From the NCBI RefSeq assembly GCF_014700075.1, contig NZ_JACXBU010000002.1, forward strand, positions 574,603 to 638,602: DNA of 64,000 nt. The letters are read 5' to 3'. Of this stretch, positions 48,445 to 59,200 are shown in pieces. The position numbers were made by a program, and so were the translations under genes. Below the pieces are notes generated by a model. It was not told the DNA's origin. It was given only the letters and a program-made list of their open reading frames with translations, and did no database searches. The stretch is from Pseudomonas sp. JM0905a. GTDB taxonomy: Bacteria > Pseudomonadota > Gammaproteobacteria > Pseudomonadales > Pseudomonadaceae. Each line of letters opens with the position of its first letter. The first letter of the stretch is position 1.

Positions 48445-49617
48445 TCAGGCCACCACCCGATTGCGGCCGAAAGCCTTGCCTTCGTAGAGGGCGCGATCCG
48501 CATGCTCATACAGCTCATAGAGCTTGCCCAAGGGCATGCCCGGTTGCGGATGGACGCACGCGACACCGATGGACATGGTCAGCACCGGCGCTGTGGGTGA
48601 AGCCTCATGGCGGATGGACTGCTCTTCCAGCGCCGCCCGCAACTTCTCGGCGCAGCGACGCGCTTCCTGCTCCCCGATGTCATAGAGCAGCACGGCGAAC
48701 TCCTCGCCCCCCAGGCGAACCGCCATATCCAGGGGCCGGCGCGCGGTGCCTTCGAGCACACGGGCCACCTGCTGCAACACCAGGTCGCCCGCCTGGTGGC
48801 CGTAGCGGTCGTTATAGGCCTTGAAGTGGTCCACGTCGCAAAGCAACAGGGCCAGGCCGTGCCGCTCACGCTGGGCTTGGCGCCATAAACGCTCCAGCTG
48901 CCGATTGAAACTGCGCCGGTTGTACAGGCCGGTCAGGCTGTCGTGATCCGCCAGCACCCGCATCAGGCGGCTGATGAGGAAATGCTCGCGGGACTTGAAC
49001 TCCAGCAGGTAGCAACCGACCGCACCGGCGATGTTGCCAAAGAGCAGGAACAGCAAGTTGTTGATCAGCCTCGGCCAGGGCAGTCCGGCCCAGAGTTCCA
49101 GACCCACGTAGGCCAGCAGGATCACCAGGGACACGCCCAGCGCCTCCACCAGCCGCAGCCCCACCAGGAAGTAGGCGGCCATGCAGACCAGCAACAGGCC
49201 CTCGTAGGGAAAGGACGGGTCGCTGCGATGGGCGATGGCCACCACCGCCCCGGCGCCCACGCCCAGGGAGCCGATGCAGACCAGGCTCAGGGGGGCCAGC
49301 AGGTGCCGATGGCGGCGTTGGAGCATCAGCACGCCGCAGCCCAGGAGCAGTCCCAGCACGCCGAGCCGAACGGCCAGCATCCACCAGCGCGCCTCGCTGC
49401 TGACCAGGTAGAAATCGAGCACCGCGAACGCCAGCCAGATCAGCAGGCCGGCGCTGAGGGCGATGCGCTTGAGGTCGAAATTCTCTTCGAGGAAATAATC
49501 GCGATACTCGCGCTCCAGCGAGCGTGTGAAGCGGAGATGCCGAAATCCCAATGCCAGTTGGTCGGCATAGGGATTGGGACGAACGTCGTTAAGCCAGGCA
49601 GTATTGTTGTAGGACAC
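48445..49617 (-). CDS. Membrane-bound diguanylate cyclase (GGDEF)
   Basis: Makes cyclic di-GMP from two GTP. A cytoplasmic stub (about 1-50) is followed by six membrane helices (about 55-210, e.g. LLIWLAFAVLDFYLV and LLLVCMAAYFLVGLRLVEAL) and a GGDEF domain from about residue 225 (DHDSLTGLYNRRSFNRQL, DVDHFKAYNDRYGHQAGDLV, RLGGEEFAVLLYD, ADRALYEGKAFGRN). The GGEEF active-site loop is intact. An I-site RxxD is not clear. Start is uncertain; GTG at 49617 follows AAGGGG, and a longer frame from 49650 is possible. Its product could feed LapD, 4 kb away. Confidence 0.85.
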   Translation of the reverse strand: MSYNNTAWLNDVRPNPYADQLALGFRHLRFTRSLEREYRDYFLEENFDLKRIALSAGLLIWLAFAVLDFYLVSSEARWWMLAVRLGVLGLLLGCGVLMLQRRHRHLLAPLSLVCIGSLGVGAGAVVAIAHRSDPSFPYEGLLLVCMAAYFLVGLRLVEALGVSLVILLAYVGLELWAGLPWPRLINNLLFLLFGNIAGAVGCYLLEFKSREHFLISRLMRVLADHDSLTGLYNRRSFNRQLERLWRQAQRERHGLALLLCDVDHFKAYNDRYGHQAGDLVLQQVARVLEGTARRPLDMAVRLGGEEFAVLLYDIGEQEARRCAEKLRAALEEQSIRHEASPTAPVLTMSIGVACVHPQPGMPLGKLYELYEHADRALYEGKAFGRNRVVA

Positions 49618-49729
49618 GTCCACCCCTTCTGTCGGAGGCCTCTGACGCACATTAGCCGGTCGTGCGCTGCGTCACAAGTTCGTCGTTTTGCCCCGTCATT
49701 TTATCGACACCGGAATAACCGGCGTCGAA

Positions 49730-51859
49730 TCAAGCCTCGAACTCCGCCTGCAGGGCCGCGCGCACGCAATGCAACACGCCGTCGGGCACGCGGCCAGCGA
49801 ACAGCTCGGCCACCTCGGCCACGGGAGGCAGTTCGCCTTCGCCGTCAAGGAAGGCGTCCTGAATCTCGCCTAGCAGTTCTTCCGGTAGGTCCAACGCCTG
49901 TTCCAGGCTCAATTGCTGATTGCCGATGGTCTCGGCCAGCAGGCTGTAGACGTTCTTCTCGCTGCAATTGAGCTGACGGGCGATCTGCGCCGGCGTCATG
50001 CCCGCTCGGGCCAGGCTCACCAGTTCATGGCGCAGGTCGGCAACGGCACGTGGAGCCTCGCCGGCGCCATTGCCGTTGAGCACTTCGAGGAAGGCCTCGC
50101 CGTAACGCTCCAGCTTGCGCGCCCCCACGCCGCTGACCTGGGCCATTTCAGAAAGGCTGCGCGGCTTGCTGCGGAGCATTTCCAGCAGGGTTGCGTCGGG
50201 GAAGATGACGTAGGGCGGCACGCTGTGCTCTTCCGCCAGCTTGCGGCGCAACGTACGCAGGGCTTCCCACTGCTCGCGCTCTTCACCACGCACCAGTTGG
50301 CTGGCGGCGCTGGCGGTGGGCTTGGGAGCCTTGGTCGACAGGTCCCGGCGCAACTCCAGTTGCACCTCGCCACGCAGCAGCGGGCGGCAGGCCTCGGTCA
50401 GGCGCAGGCCACCGAAGCCTTCCAGGTCGACGTCCGCCAGGCCGCGGGCCACCAACTGGCGGTACAGGGTGCGCCAATCGCCTTCGGAAAGGTTTTTGCC
50501 CATGCCGAACACCGAGAGGTGCTGGTGGCCGGCGGAACGCACCTTCTCGTTGTCTCGTCCGAGCAACAGATCCACCAGATGGCCGACACCGTAGCGCTGA
50601 CCGCTGCGGTGGATGGCCGAGAGCGCCAGACGTGCGGGCTCGGTGGCGTCCCAGGTCTGCACGCCATCTGTGCAGATATCGCAGTGGCCACAGGGCTGCG
50701 GCAGTTCTTCGTCAAAGTAGGCCAGCAGCGCCTGCCGGCGGCAGCGGGTCTCCTCGCAGAGCGACAGCATCGCGTCCAGCTTGTGCTGTTCGATGCGCTT
50801 GTGACGCTCATCACCCTCCGAGTTGCTCAGCATCTGCTTGAGCAGCAGCACGTCCTGCAGCCCATAGGCCATCCAGGCATCCGCAGGCAGGCTGTCCCGG
50901 CCGGCCCGGCCGGTTTCCTGGTAATAGGCCTCAAGGGACTTGGGCAGGTCCAGGTGGGCCACGAAGCGCACGTTGGGCTTGTCGATGCCCATGCCAAAGG
51001 CAATGGTCGCGACCATGATCAGCCCTTCCTCGTTGAGGAAACGCTTCTGGTGGAAGGCTCGCAGGTCGTTGGACAGGCCCGCGTGATACGGCAGCGCCGG
51101 GAACCCCTGCTCGGAAAGGAAGGCCGCCACCTCCTCCACCTTCTTGCGCGACATGCAGTAGACGATGCCCGCATCGCCGCGTCGCTCAGCGAGGAAGCCC
51201 AGCAACTGCTTGCGCGGCTGATCCTTCGCGACGATGCGATAGAAGATGTTCGGGCGGTCGAAGCTGGAGAGGAAACGCTCAGCGTTCTGCAGGTGCAGGC
51301 GCTGCACCATCTCTTCGCGGGTCCGCATATCGGCGGTGGCGGTCAGCGCCATGCGCGGCACGTTCGGGAAGAGTTCAGCCAGTTGTCCCAGCTGCAGGTA
51401 CTCGGGGCGAAAATCATGGCCCCATTGGGACACGCAGTGGGCTTCATCGATGGCAAACAGGCCAATCTGCAGCCGCTGGAGGAAGGCCAGCATGCGCGGT
51501 TGCACCAGGCGTTCCGGAGCGAGATAGAGCAGCTTGATCTCGCCCTGGCGCAGACGGTCGGCAATTTCCCGCTGGGCTTCCGCGGACAGCGTGGAATTCA
51601 GCGCAACAGCCGGCACGCCAAGTTCGTCCAGGGTGGCGACCTGGTCCTCCATCAGCGCGATCAGCGGCGAAACCACCACCGTCAGGCCCTCGCGCAGCAA
51701 CGCCGGCACCTGGTAGCAGAGCGACTTGCCGCCGCCGGTGGGCATCAGCACCAGGGCATCGCCACCCGTGGCTACACGTTCGATGATCGAGGCCTGGTTG
51801 CCGCGGAAAGCGTCGTAGCCGAATACGTCTTTGAGGATGCGCAGTGCCTGGTCGAGCAT
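49730..51859 (-). CDS. recQ: ATP-dependent DNA helicase RecQ
   Basis: Unwinds DNA 3'-5' in recombination and repair. The 709-residue protein has the helicase motifs [15 protein letters not shown] (Walker A), [19 protein letters not shown] (DEAH), [12 protein letters not shown] and [16 protein letters not shown]. It also has a zinc-binding region ([24 protein letters not shown]) and RQC and HRDC domains (HRDC about 520-590). It extends about 100 residues beyond the HRDC into a region with [12 protein letters not shown]. The start at 51859 ([18 protein letters not shown]) matches the family; an upstream frame is rejected. Confidence 0.96.
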   Translation of the reverse strand: MLDQALRILKDVFGYDAFRGNQASIIERVATGGDALVLMPTGGGKSLCYQVPALLREGLTVVVSPLIALMEDQVATLDELGVPAVALNSTLSAEAQREIADRLRQGEIKLLYLAPERLVQPRMLAFLQRLQIGLFAIDEAHCVSQWGHDFRPEYLQLGQLAELFPNVPRMALTATADMRTREEMVQRLHLQNAERFLSSFDRPNIFYRIVAKDQPRKQLLGFLAERRGDAGIVYCMSRKKVEEVAAFLSEQGFPALPYHAGLSNDLRAFHQKRFLNEEGLIMVATIAFGMGIDKPNVRFVAHLDLPKSLEAYYQETGRAGRDSLPADAWMAYGLQDVLLLKQMLSNSEGDERHKRIEQHKLDAMLSLCEETRCRRQALLAYFDEELPQPCGHCDICTDGVQTWDATEPARLALSAIHRSGQRYGVGHLVDLLLGRDNEKVRSAGHQHLSVFGMGKNLSEGDWRTLYRQLVARGLADVDLEGFGGLRLTEACRPLLRGEVQLELRRDLSTKAPKPTASAASQLVRGEEREQWEALRTLRRKLAEEHSVPPYVIFPDATLLEMLRSKPRSLSEMAQVSGVGARKLERYGEAFLEVLNGNGAGEAPRAVADLRHELVSLARAGMTPAQIARQLNCSEKNVYSLLAETIGNQQLSLEQALDLPEELLGEIQDAFLDGEGELPPVAEVAELFAGRVPDGVLHCVRAALQAEFEA

Positions 51860-51996
51860 GGGGGTCTCCGGAACAAGCCGCGCATTATACGTCAGCCGCA
51901 CCGGCAAATTGGCCACGCCTATCGCCCGCGCCTTTTGCCGCGAACCTCGCACTCGACTAGAATTCAGCGTCGTTTATTCCTCAAGGTAGTCCCACG

Positions 51997-52584
51997 ATGT
52001 CCTTCGCTGAGCAACTGTCCCGCCTGCAAGCTTTTCTCGACGCCGATGATCTGCACGAAGAGGCTTTGGACTATGTGGCCACCCATGGCTACCTGAGTGC
52101 CCTGTCGATCTGCCCGGACCAGGTGCCCGAGCGCGAATGGATCGACGCCCTGTTCTCCGAGCCGCCGCACTACCGCAGCGACGCCGAGCGCGAAGAAATC
52201 GAATCCACCCTGCTGGCCCTCAAGGCCCACATCGCCCGCCAACTGGCCAGCGACGAAGACCCCGAAATGCCCTGCGACCTGGACCTGGGCGAGGACCCGG
52301 ACGATTCCGACCTGCGCGGCTGGTGCATCGGCTTCATGGAAGGCGTGTTCCTGCGCGAGGAAACCTGGTTCGAGAACGCCGAAGAGGAAGTCAGCGAACT
52401 GCTGCTGCCGATCATGGTGGGCTCGGGCCTGTTCGACGAGCAGCCCGAATTCGCCGAAATCGCCCGCGACCGCAACCTGGTGGACGAAATGGTCGAGCAG
52501 ATCCCCGAACTGCTGACCGCCCTGTTCCTGCTCTGCAACGCACCAGAAGAAAAACCCGCGCTGCTCAAGCCCCGCCACCACTAA
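51997..52584 (+). CDS. YecA/YgfB-family (UPF0149) protein
   Basis: A 195-residue acidic protein of the UPF0149 family, with MSFAEQLSRLQAFLDADDLH, EALDYVATHGYLSALSICPD, and CDLDLGEDPDDSDLRGWCIG, FMEGVFLREE. There is no SEC-C zinc motif at the C-terminus, unlike E. coli YecA. Function is not known for the family beyond structure. It is divergent from recQ and is followed by DUF454 with an 11-base gap. Confidence 0.85.
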   Translation: MSFAEQLSRLQAFLDADDLHEEALDYVATHGYLSALSICPDQVPEREWIDALFSEPPHYRSDAEREEIESTLLALKAHIARQLASDEDPEMPCDLDLGEDPDDSDLRGWCIGFMEGVFLREETWFENAEEEVSELLLPIMVGSGLFDEQPEFAEIARDRNLVDEMVEQIPELLTALFLLCNAPEEKPALLKPRHH

Positions 52585-52595
52585 GGCCGGCGCGC

Positions 52596-52997
52596 ATGGC
52601 GCACAGCGATATCCAGCAGCAGCGCCACCCGGCGCTGCGCATGGTTCTCCTGATCATCGGCTGGCTCAGTGTCGCCCTGGGTGTGATCGGCATCTTCGTG
52701 CCGGTCCTGCCCACCACGCCTTTCCTGCTGCTCGCCGCGGCCTGCTTCGTACGCAGCTCGCGGCGTTTCTACCTCTGGCTGGTGGAACACCCGAAGCTCG
52801 GCCCCTGGATTCGCGATTATCTGGAGGGCCAGGGCATTCCCCTCAAGGGCAAGGTCTACGCCCTGGTACTGATGTGGGCCAGCATCACCCTCTCCTGCTT
52901 CCTCGTGCCCCTGCCCTGGGCCCGTGGTTTCATGCTCACCAGCGCCGTACTGGTCAGCATCTACATCCTTCGCCAGAAGACCCTGCGCAGCCACTGA
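52596..52997 (+). CDS. DUF454 inner-membrane protein (YbaN-like)
   Basis: A 133-residue protein of the DUF454/YbaN family, with three membrane helices (LRMVLLIIGWLSVALGVIGI, LPTTPFLLLAAACF, VYALVLMWASITLSCFLVPL). The VLPTTPFLLLAAACFVRSS loop and GPWIRDYLEGQGIPLKGK are the conserved signature. Its role is unknown. The start is ATG at 52596 with GGCCGG before it, a weak site. It is the second gene after YecA, and 66 bases upstream of lapG. Confidence 0.85.
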   Translation: MAHSDIQQQRHPALRMVLLIIGWLSVALGVIGIFVPVLPTTPFLLLAAACFVRSSRRFYLWLVEHPKLGPWIRDYLEGQGIPLKGKVYALVLMWASITLSCFLVPLPWARGFMLTSAVLVSIYILRQKTLRSH

Positions 52998-53063
52998 AAC
53001 CGGCCAGCGGCAAAACCTCGATTCCCGCCTAGACTCTGAGCATCCTGGGCGGAGAGATGGCGA

Positions 53064-53759
53064 ATGCGGCGGCGATGGGCGGCAATGGGACTGCGGAAAC
53101 CCTCGTGGCTGGCTTGGCAAGGCGGCTGCCTGCTCGCCGGGCTGCTGCTCTGCCTGGCCAGCGTGCTGGCCAACTGGGATTTCGACCTGATCCTGCAGAA
53201 CGCCACCAAGCGCTATGGCGACCTCGGCCCCGCCAAGGGACGCATCCTCGCCTGGAGCGAACTGATCCAGGCCAGCATCGACCTGCCAGAAGGCGAGAAG
53301 CTCACAGCAGTCAACCGCTTCTTCAACCGCCAGTTCCGTTTCACCGACGACATCCGCACATGGCGCCAGAACGACTACTGGGCCACCCCCGTCGAGGCCC
53401 TGATCAAGGGTGCCGGCGATTGTGAGGACTACTCCATCGCCAAGTACTTCACCCTGCGCCGCCTCGGCATCCCCGCCGAGAAGCTGCGCATCACCTACGT
53501 CAAGGCCCTGCGCCAGAACCAGGCGCACATGGTCCTCACCTATTACAAAACGCCCACCGCCGATCCCCTGGTGCTGGACAACCTGATCGGTGAGATACGT
53601 CCTGCGTCGCAGCGCACCGACCTCTTGCCCGTGTACGCCTTCAACGCCGAAGGCCTCTACACCGGCGCCAAGCGTGCCGGGGATACCAAGAAGTTGTCGC
53701 GCTGGCAGGACCTGCTGAAAAAAATGAGAGCCGAAGGCTTCGCCATTGGAGAGGGTTAG
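53064..53759 (+). CDS. lapG: Periplasmic cysteine protease LapG
   Basis: Cleaves the N-terminus of the LapA-type adhesin to release it from the cell when c-di-GMP is low. The 231-residue bacterial transglutaminase-like protease has a signal or membrane segment (about 17-36) and the catalytic triad Cys120 (GAGDCEDYS), His155 (QAHMVLTYY) and Asp172 (LVLDNLIG). A calcium-binding Asp region is likely in the same fold. It is coupled to lapD, 3 bases after its stop. The start at 53064 follows GGAGAG; a second ATG at 53085 is possible. Confidence 0.95.
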   Translation: MRRRWAAMGLRKPSWLAWQGGCLLAGLLLCLASVLANWDFDLILQNATKRYGDLGPAKGRILAWSELIQASIDLPEGEKLTAVNRFFNRQFRFTDDIRTWRQNDYWATPVEALIKGAGDCEDYSIAKYFTLRRLGIPAEKLRITYVKALRQNQAHMVLTYYKTPTADPLVLDNLIGEIRPASQRTDLLPVYAFNAEGLYTGAKRAGDTKKLSRWQDLLKKMRAEGFAIGEG

Positions 53760-53762
53760 CCC

Positions 53763-55709
53763 ATGTCGTTACTCAAGCAACTGTTCCTGGCCATCTGCCT
53801 GCTGCTCGCGCTGGCCTTCGCCGGCAGCTTCCTCGCGGGCGTGGAAAGTTCCCGCGAGCAGTTGCTCAGCCAGTTGCGCTCACACGCCCAGGACGCCGCT
53901 ACCGCCCTCGGCCTGTCCATGACACCTCACGTTGACGACCCGGCAATGATCGAGCTGATGGTCAGCTCCATCTTCGACAGCGGCTACTTCGCCAGCATCC
54001 GCGTGGTTCGCATCCCCGATGGCGGAGTGATCGCCGAACGCCGCACGACCACCACCAGCGACCAGGTGCCGAGCTGGTTCGCCCATCTGGTCAACCTGCG
54101 GCCCCAGGGCGGCGACGCGCTGATCATGCGTGGCTGGCAGCAGGCCGCGCGCGTGGAGGTGCTCAGCCATCCGCAATTCGCCTTGGCCAAGCTCTGGGAC
54201 AGCGCCATCGGCAGCCTCGCCTGGCTGCTGCTTTGCGGCCTGGTCAGCGCCCTGGTCGGTGCCTGGCTGCTGCGCACGCAACTGCGCCCGCTGGACAACA
54301 TGGTGCAGCAGGCCGAGGCCATCAGCCGCCGCGAATTCCTTGCCCTGCCCAAGGTACCGCGCACCCCGGAACTGCGCCGCGTGGTGCTGGCCATGAACCA
54401 GATGGTGGACAAGCTGCGCAACCTCTTCGCGGAAGAAGCCGCACGTAGCGAACGCCTGCGCGAAGAGGCATACCAGGACAGCCTCACCGGCCTGGCCAAC
54501 CGCCGCCAGTTCGATATCCGCCTCGCCAACCAACTGGTGCCCAACGACCAGAACGCCGCCGGCTACCTCCTGCTGTTGCGGGTCAACGACCTCGGCGGAC
54601 TCAACCAGCGCCTCGGTGGCCAACGCACCGACGCGCTGATCCGCGATATCGGGGAAATCCTCGGCAATCTGGTGCAGAAAAGAGGTAATCCCGACTGGCT
54701 GGCATCGCGCAGCCGCGGCGGCGAGTTCGCGCTGCTCTCCCCCGGCCTCACCGGGGAAGACACCGAGCAACTGGCGGCCGACCTCGCCGATCAACTGGAA
54801 AACCTGCATGCCACCGGCGCCAGTGACCGCAGCCCGGTTGCCCTGCTCGGCATCGCCGCCTACCGGCCGGGCGAAGACATCCAGCGGGTCATGGGCCGCG
54901 CCGACCAGGCCCTGGCCCAGGCGGCGCAAGGCACCGACCGCCCCTGGGTGCGCCTGGACGACTTCGACGCCCCACCAGGCCAGAGCCTGCACGACTGGCG
55001 CGCATGGATCGACGACGCGCTGAGCAAGGGCAAGCTGCGTCTCTACTTCCAGCCGGTGGGCCTGTGCACCAACACCGCCGAAACCCTGCACCACAAAGTA
55101 CTGGCGCGTCTGCTGGATCCCCAGGGTGATGCCGTGCCTGCCGGGCGTTTCCTACCCTGGATCGAGCGCCTGGGCTGGTCCGCACGCTTCGACCTGGCAA
55201 TGCTCGAACACTGCCTGGCACACCTGCAGCAGACACCATCGCGCATCGCCCTCAGCCTGTCCGCCGCCAGCCTGCACCCGGGCGAGCACCGTGAGCGCCT
55301 GCTCGCATTACTCAAGTCCCATCCCCAGCAGGCGGAGCTGCTCACCCTGGAGCTGGACGAGCGCCACCTGCCACCGGCCAGCGAACTCGGGCAGCTCTGC
55401 CAGGCGATCCGTGAAACCGGTTACGGCGTCGGCCTGCAGCACTTCGGCGGACGCTTCAGCCTGATCGGCAACCTCGCCCACCTGGGCCTTGCCTACCTGA
55501 AGATCGACGGCACCTACATCCGCGCCATCGACCTGGAAAGCGACAAGCGCCTGTTCATCGAAGCCCTGTTCCGCGCCACCAACAGCATCGACCTGCCGCT
55601 GATCGCAGAGATGGTGGAGTCCCAGGGCGAACTGGATGTGCTGAGGGAGCTGGGTATCCAGGGCGCCATGGGCCGCCTGATCGGCGCACCGGCGCCATGG
55701 CATGGATGA
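53763..55709 (+). CDS. lapD: c-di-GMP receptor LapD
   Basis: An inner-membrane receptor that sequesters LapG when it binds c-di-GMP. The 648-residue protein has a first membrane helix (about 5-27) and a periplasmic LapD/MoxY domain (about 28-150, DSGYFASIRVVRIPDGGVIAE). A second helix (SLAWLLLCGLVSALVGAWLL) and HAMP (about 180-235) are followed by a GGDEF domain with degenerate active site (RSRGGEFALLS) and an EAL domain lacking the catalytic EAL (KVLARLL replaces it). Degeneracy of both domains is exactly what LapD needs for receptor rather than enzyme function. The adhesin lies beyond one small gene. Confidence 0.95.
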   Translation: MSLLKQLFLAICLLLALAFAGSFLAGVESSREQLLSQLRSHAQDAATALGLSMTPHVDDPAMIELMVSSIFDSGYFASIRVVRIPDGGVIAERRTTTTSDQVPSWFAHLVNLRPQGGDALIMRGWQQAARVEVLSHPQFALAKLWDSAIGSLAWLLLCGLVSALVGAWLLRTQLRPLDNMVQQAEAISRREFLALPKVPRTPELRRVVLAMNQMVDKLRNLFAEEAARSERLREEAYQDSLTGLANRRQFDIRLANQLVPNDQNAAGYLLLLRVNDLGGLNQRLGGQRTDALIRDIGEILGNLVQKRGNPDWLASRSRGGEFALLSPGLTGEDTEQLAADLADQLENLHATGASDRSPVALLGIAAYRPGEDIQRVMGRADQALAQAAQGTDRPWVRLDDFDAPPGQSLHDWRAWIDDALSKGKLRLYFQPVGLCTNTAETLHHKVLARLLDPQGDAVPAGRFLPWIERLGWSARFDLAMLEHCLAHLQQTPSRIALSLSAASLHPGEHRERLLALLKSHPQQAELLTLELDERHLPPASELGQLCQAIRETGYGVGLQHFGGRFSLIGNLAHLGLAYLKIDGTYIRAIDLESDKRLFIEALFRATNSIDLPLIAEMVESQGELDVLRELGIQGAMGRLIGAPAPWHG

Positions 55710-55756
55710 AGCGGGTAGCGGTTTGCGAGCTAGCCATACCCGCGCTGTCCTGCCGG

Positions 55757-55838
55757 AGGTTGGCGCAGAGCGGAGCGAAGCCCAACGGTGCCTGCACCGA
55801 CTCCGAACGTTGGGCTTCGCGTAGCTCAGCCACAACCT
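55757..55838. repeat. Extragenic inverted pair (GCGAAGCCCAACG family)
   Basis: Arms 55757-55787 and 55808-55838 are inverted copies of a GGAGCGAAGCCCAACG-type element with a short loop. A single arm of the GAATTCATTCGC family follows at 55856-55875. This is a repeat cluster between lapD and the convergent small ORF. Confidence 0.7.
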
Positions 55839-55890
55839 ACGAAAAACGTGCTTGTGGCAGAGAATTCATTCGCAAGAAATGCCTGGCCGC

Positions 55891-56229
55891 TCAATACGGC
55901 AAGCGGTAATCCTCGGAAACCAACTCCCCCAGATCGCCCACCTGGGAGCGGGTGTTGGCGCGGTGCTGGAGTTTGTGGCGGGCGGGGGCCGGCAGGTCGG
56001 TGTACTTCATCACGCCCCGACTCACCAACACCTGCACCAGATCCTCGATGACCCGCACCAGCTCCAGGTCTGAATACTGTAGAGACATCAAGTGATCATG
56101 CAGGCTGCGGCTGGCGAACCAGGTCCGGACTTCCGGATCGCTGGCCGGCATGCTCTGGGTCATGTTGTCGAAGGGTTCGTGCTCCACCCGCAGAACCCTG
56201 CCCTTCTCGTCTCTCTGCACATAAACCAT
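55891..56229 (-). CDS. Small conserved Pseudomonas protein of unknown function
   Basis: A 112-residue acidic-helical protein starting VYVQRDEKGRVLRVEHEPF, with SLQYSDLELVRVIEDLVQVL in the middle and DLPAPARHKLQHRANTR near the end. I recall relatives in many pseudomonads labelled tryptophan synthase subunit beta like protein; no PLP-lysine motif is visible, so that label is not supported by sequence. The start follows GGAAGGAA. It sits on the same strand just after the giant adhesin, with a hairpin between, so it may be co-transcribed with it. Confidence 0.75.
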   Translation of the reverse strand: MVYVQRDEKGRVLRVEHEPFDNMTQSMPASDPEVRTWFASRSLHDHLMSLQYSDLELVRVIEDLVQVLVSRGVMKYTDLPAPARHKLQHRANTRSQVGDLGELVSEDYRLPY

Positions 56230-56258
56230 GGTTCCTTCCTCACTCCCGTTCCAATGCC

Positions 56259-56281
56259 GGGCCCGCCGCGAGGGCGGGCCC
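56259..56281. repeat. GC-rich hairpin between adhesin and small ORF
   Basis: A perfect 9-bp stem GGGCCCGCC/GGCGGGCCC (56259-56267, 56273-56281). No T-run follows on either strand. It lies 10 bases past the adhesin stop; it may stabilise the mRNA 3' end or weaken transcription of the next gene. Confidence 0.6.
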
Positions 56282-56291
56282 GTGATACAGA

Positions 56292-59200
56292 TCAGGCATC
56301 GGCCTTCAATGAACCGTCATCGAGCATGTGGGTGATCACCGACGCTGTGTCGGCCGCACCGTAGGCTGCCTGCAGGTTCACCCCCTCCAACACGATAGTC
56401 TGTCCGGTGCCACCCGGATTGGCCGCCGTATTGGTATCCACGGTGATGGTGGTGCTGGTGCCGAAAGCCATGGTCAGGAAGTCGTCCAGGCTTCCCACAT
56501 TGCTGTGTTCGCCAGTCAGCAGTTGCGACAGGTCCAGCTTGTCCTGCCCCGGAGTGAAGTCGGTGATGGTGGTGGTACCGGTTTCACCGGCCAGCCACTT
56601 GAAGGTGTCGGTGCCGCCACCCCCCGTGAGCTGGTCACTGCCGCCATTACCCGCCAGCACGTTGTTGCCGCTGTTGCCGGTCAGTTCATCGTTGAAGTGC
56701 GAGCCGAGCAGGTTCTCCATGTCGATCAGGGTATCCAGCCCGCCGCCACCGGTGGTCTGCTGGCCAACCAGTGCGAGGTTCACCGCAACCCCGGAGGTGG
56801 CGTTGTCGTAGGAAGCCGTGTCGATCCCGGCCCCGCCGTTCAGCACATCGTTGCCCAGACCGCCCACCAGCACATCGTCCCCACCCATGCCCGACAGGTT
56901 GTCATTGCCGGTGGTGCCATGGATCACGTCAGCGGTCGCGGTGCCGACGAAGGTGGTACTCGCCTCCATGGTTACATGCAGGTTCTGGGTGGCCGTGGTA
57001 TCGCCGTCGGCATCCTTCACCCCCACCTGGAAGTCCAGGTCGGTATCCAGGGTGTCTTTCTCGCTGGTGATGAAGCCGACATCCGAAACCTTCAGGACAT
57101 CGTTGTCGGTCGCCGAGGAACCGAAGTCGGATACATCGTTCACATTGGTGGCGCCGCCATTGCCAATCACCGAGTTGAAGTTGATGGCTGTGGTGGTGGT
57201 GATGCCTTCGACGCTGGTGAGAATCTGGGCACCGTAGATCTGCCAGCTCTCTCCTGCCCCATTGAAGTCATTGCTCTCGATGACGATGGCACCGTCGTTC
57301 TGGTCCAGCGTAATGCCATAGGCAGCCAGCGCCACGCTGTTGGTGGTCATGATGTCGCTGCTGCTCACAATCAGCGCCCGCGTGGTCTTGGCCCCGCCCG
57401 CGCCGATCAGCTTGAGCACCACCACTATGTCTTCGTTACCGACCCCGTCGAACTTCAGGAACATCCCGGCAGCGCGGGCGCTCGGCTCGACGCCGACATT
57501 GCCCTTGGGATTGCTGGTGTAGAAGTTCAGGTCCAGGACCTCGCCCTTGCCCAGGGTGTCGCCGCCCACACCATTGGCCGTATTGCTCACGCTGACCCAA
57601 GAAGGGTTCTGGCTGAACAGCTCGCCATTGGAGAAGACCGTGGGGGTGGTGGTGCCCGCCCGCAGGTTGTTGCTGTCGGTACCGTCGCCCGGTTCGGAAT
57701 AGCTGGTGTACTGGACGAAGAAATTGTTGGCCAACTCGACCACCGACACCGCCGGTTGGGTGTTGTCCGGCACCGTGCTGTTCAGCTCGTAGCCGGTGAT
57801 ACTGACAGAGGTGCTGGTCTTGAAGATGTTGAAGCCCTGGATGGGTTCGTCCAGCGACACCGTGTAGGTGCCATTGACCTTGTCGAACACCAGGGTGCCA
57901 TTGGCCTCCACCAGGGAGCTCGGGCTCGCGGGGTTGGGCGCGTACTTGAAGCTGATGTCGAAGGTCGCGCTGGTATCCGACTCGGACAGCCAGGTCACTG
58001 CAGTCGAGGAAATGGCCGTGCCGCCGACATTGCCGCTGAGGCTAATGCCGGAAAAGTCCGAATCGGAAGCCGAGAACGGCCCGGTTCCACGGGTATCGGC
58101 CCCGGTGTCGTAGACGAAGATCCCCGACCCGCCTGCCGGATTGTTGCCGTTGGAGTAGACGAGGTTGGAGGCCGCGAGGATCACCGGCACATCGTCCTCC
58201 ACCTGGATCAGCAGGTCGCCCGCCAGGGGCAGGTTGCCGCTGCCATTGCTGGCTTGCAGCGCCCCCGTCAGGTTCAGGGTGAGGAGTTGGTCGTCGCCGC
58301 CAGCGCCACTGGGATGATCCAGCGCGCCCAGCAGGGTGAAGGTGTAGTTGCCGTTGCTTTGCACCTGCAGGGTGAAGACGGTGTCGCTGCCCGCCGTGGC
58401 GACCAGGGTATTGCCGACCCGCGCGTAGGTAACTGTCACACCATCGGATGTCAGCGAAGGCATTGCCTGCGGCACGGCCGCCACGCTGAATTGCGCGCCG
58501 GCCGGCGTGCCCACCAGCAGCTCGCCGAGGTTGCCGGTGACCACGGTGGTCTGGGCGTCGCCGTCGGTGATCCCGCCGGGAAGCTCGTCCTCGTCCACCT
58601 TGCCGATCACCGGGGAGGCATCCTCGATCCGCACCGTCAGCGACGCGCTGGACGGGTCGCCGTCCTTGTCGATGATGTTGTAGGTGAAGCTCTCGCTGGT
58701 ATCCGCCGCGACGCTTGTCGGCGCTGCGTAGGTCCAGGCGCCATTGGCGAAATTGAGGCTCAGGTTGCCGCCACTGGCAGTGGCAATGTTGCTCAGCTGG
58801 CTGCCGGTGATGGTGCCGCCGCCGCTCACGCTGATAGTAGTGGCACCGTCCCAGGTGTAGGTGGTGCTACCGATCTGGATGGACAGGACGCGGCCTGCTC
58901 CGTCGGCACCGAAGGCATCGTCATCACCACCACCCACGGCATTGTCATTACCCAGCAGGACATTGCCCGACACCACATTGACCGCCTGGCCACTGCCCTC
59001 TGCAACGTCGGCACTGTCATTCATCGCCTGCGGCGTATCGTCGTCGACCTTGATGTTCAGCACGCCGTTGACGCTGTCGCCATCCTTATCGGTGACCTGG
59101 TAGGTCAGGGCGAACTGCTGGTCGTTCTCCTGCCCGCCCGCGTCATGCTGGATAGGCGCGAGCTGGGTGACGGTGTAGGCGCCGCTGGTACTGTCGAGGG

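Noticed and set aside
55891..56229. Tryptophan synthase beta-subunit function for the small ORF
   Set aside because: The protein has 112 residues and no PLP-binding lysine or glycine-rich phosphate loop; the label is a database habit, not supported by sequence.
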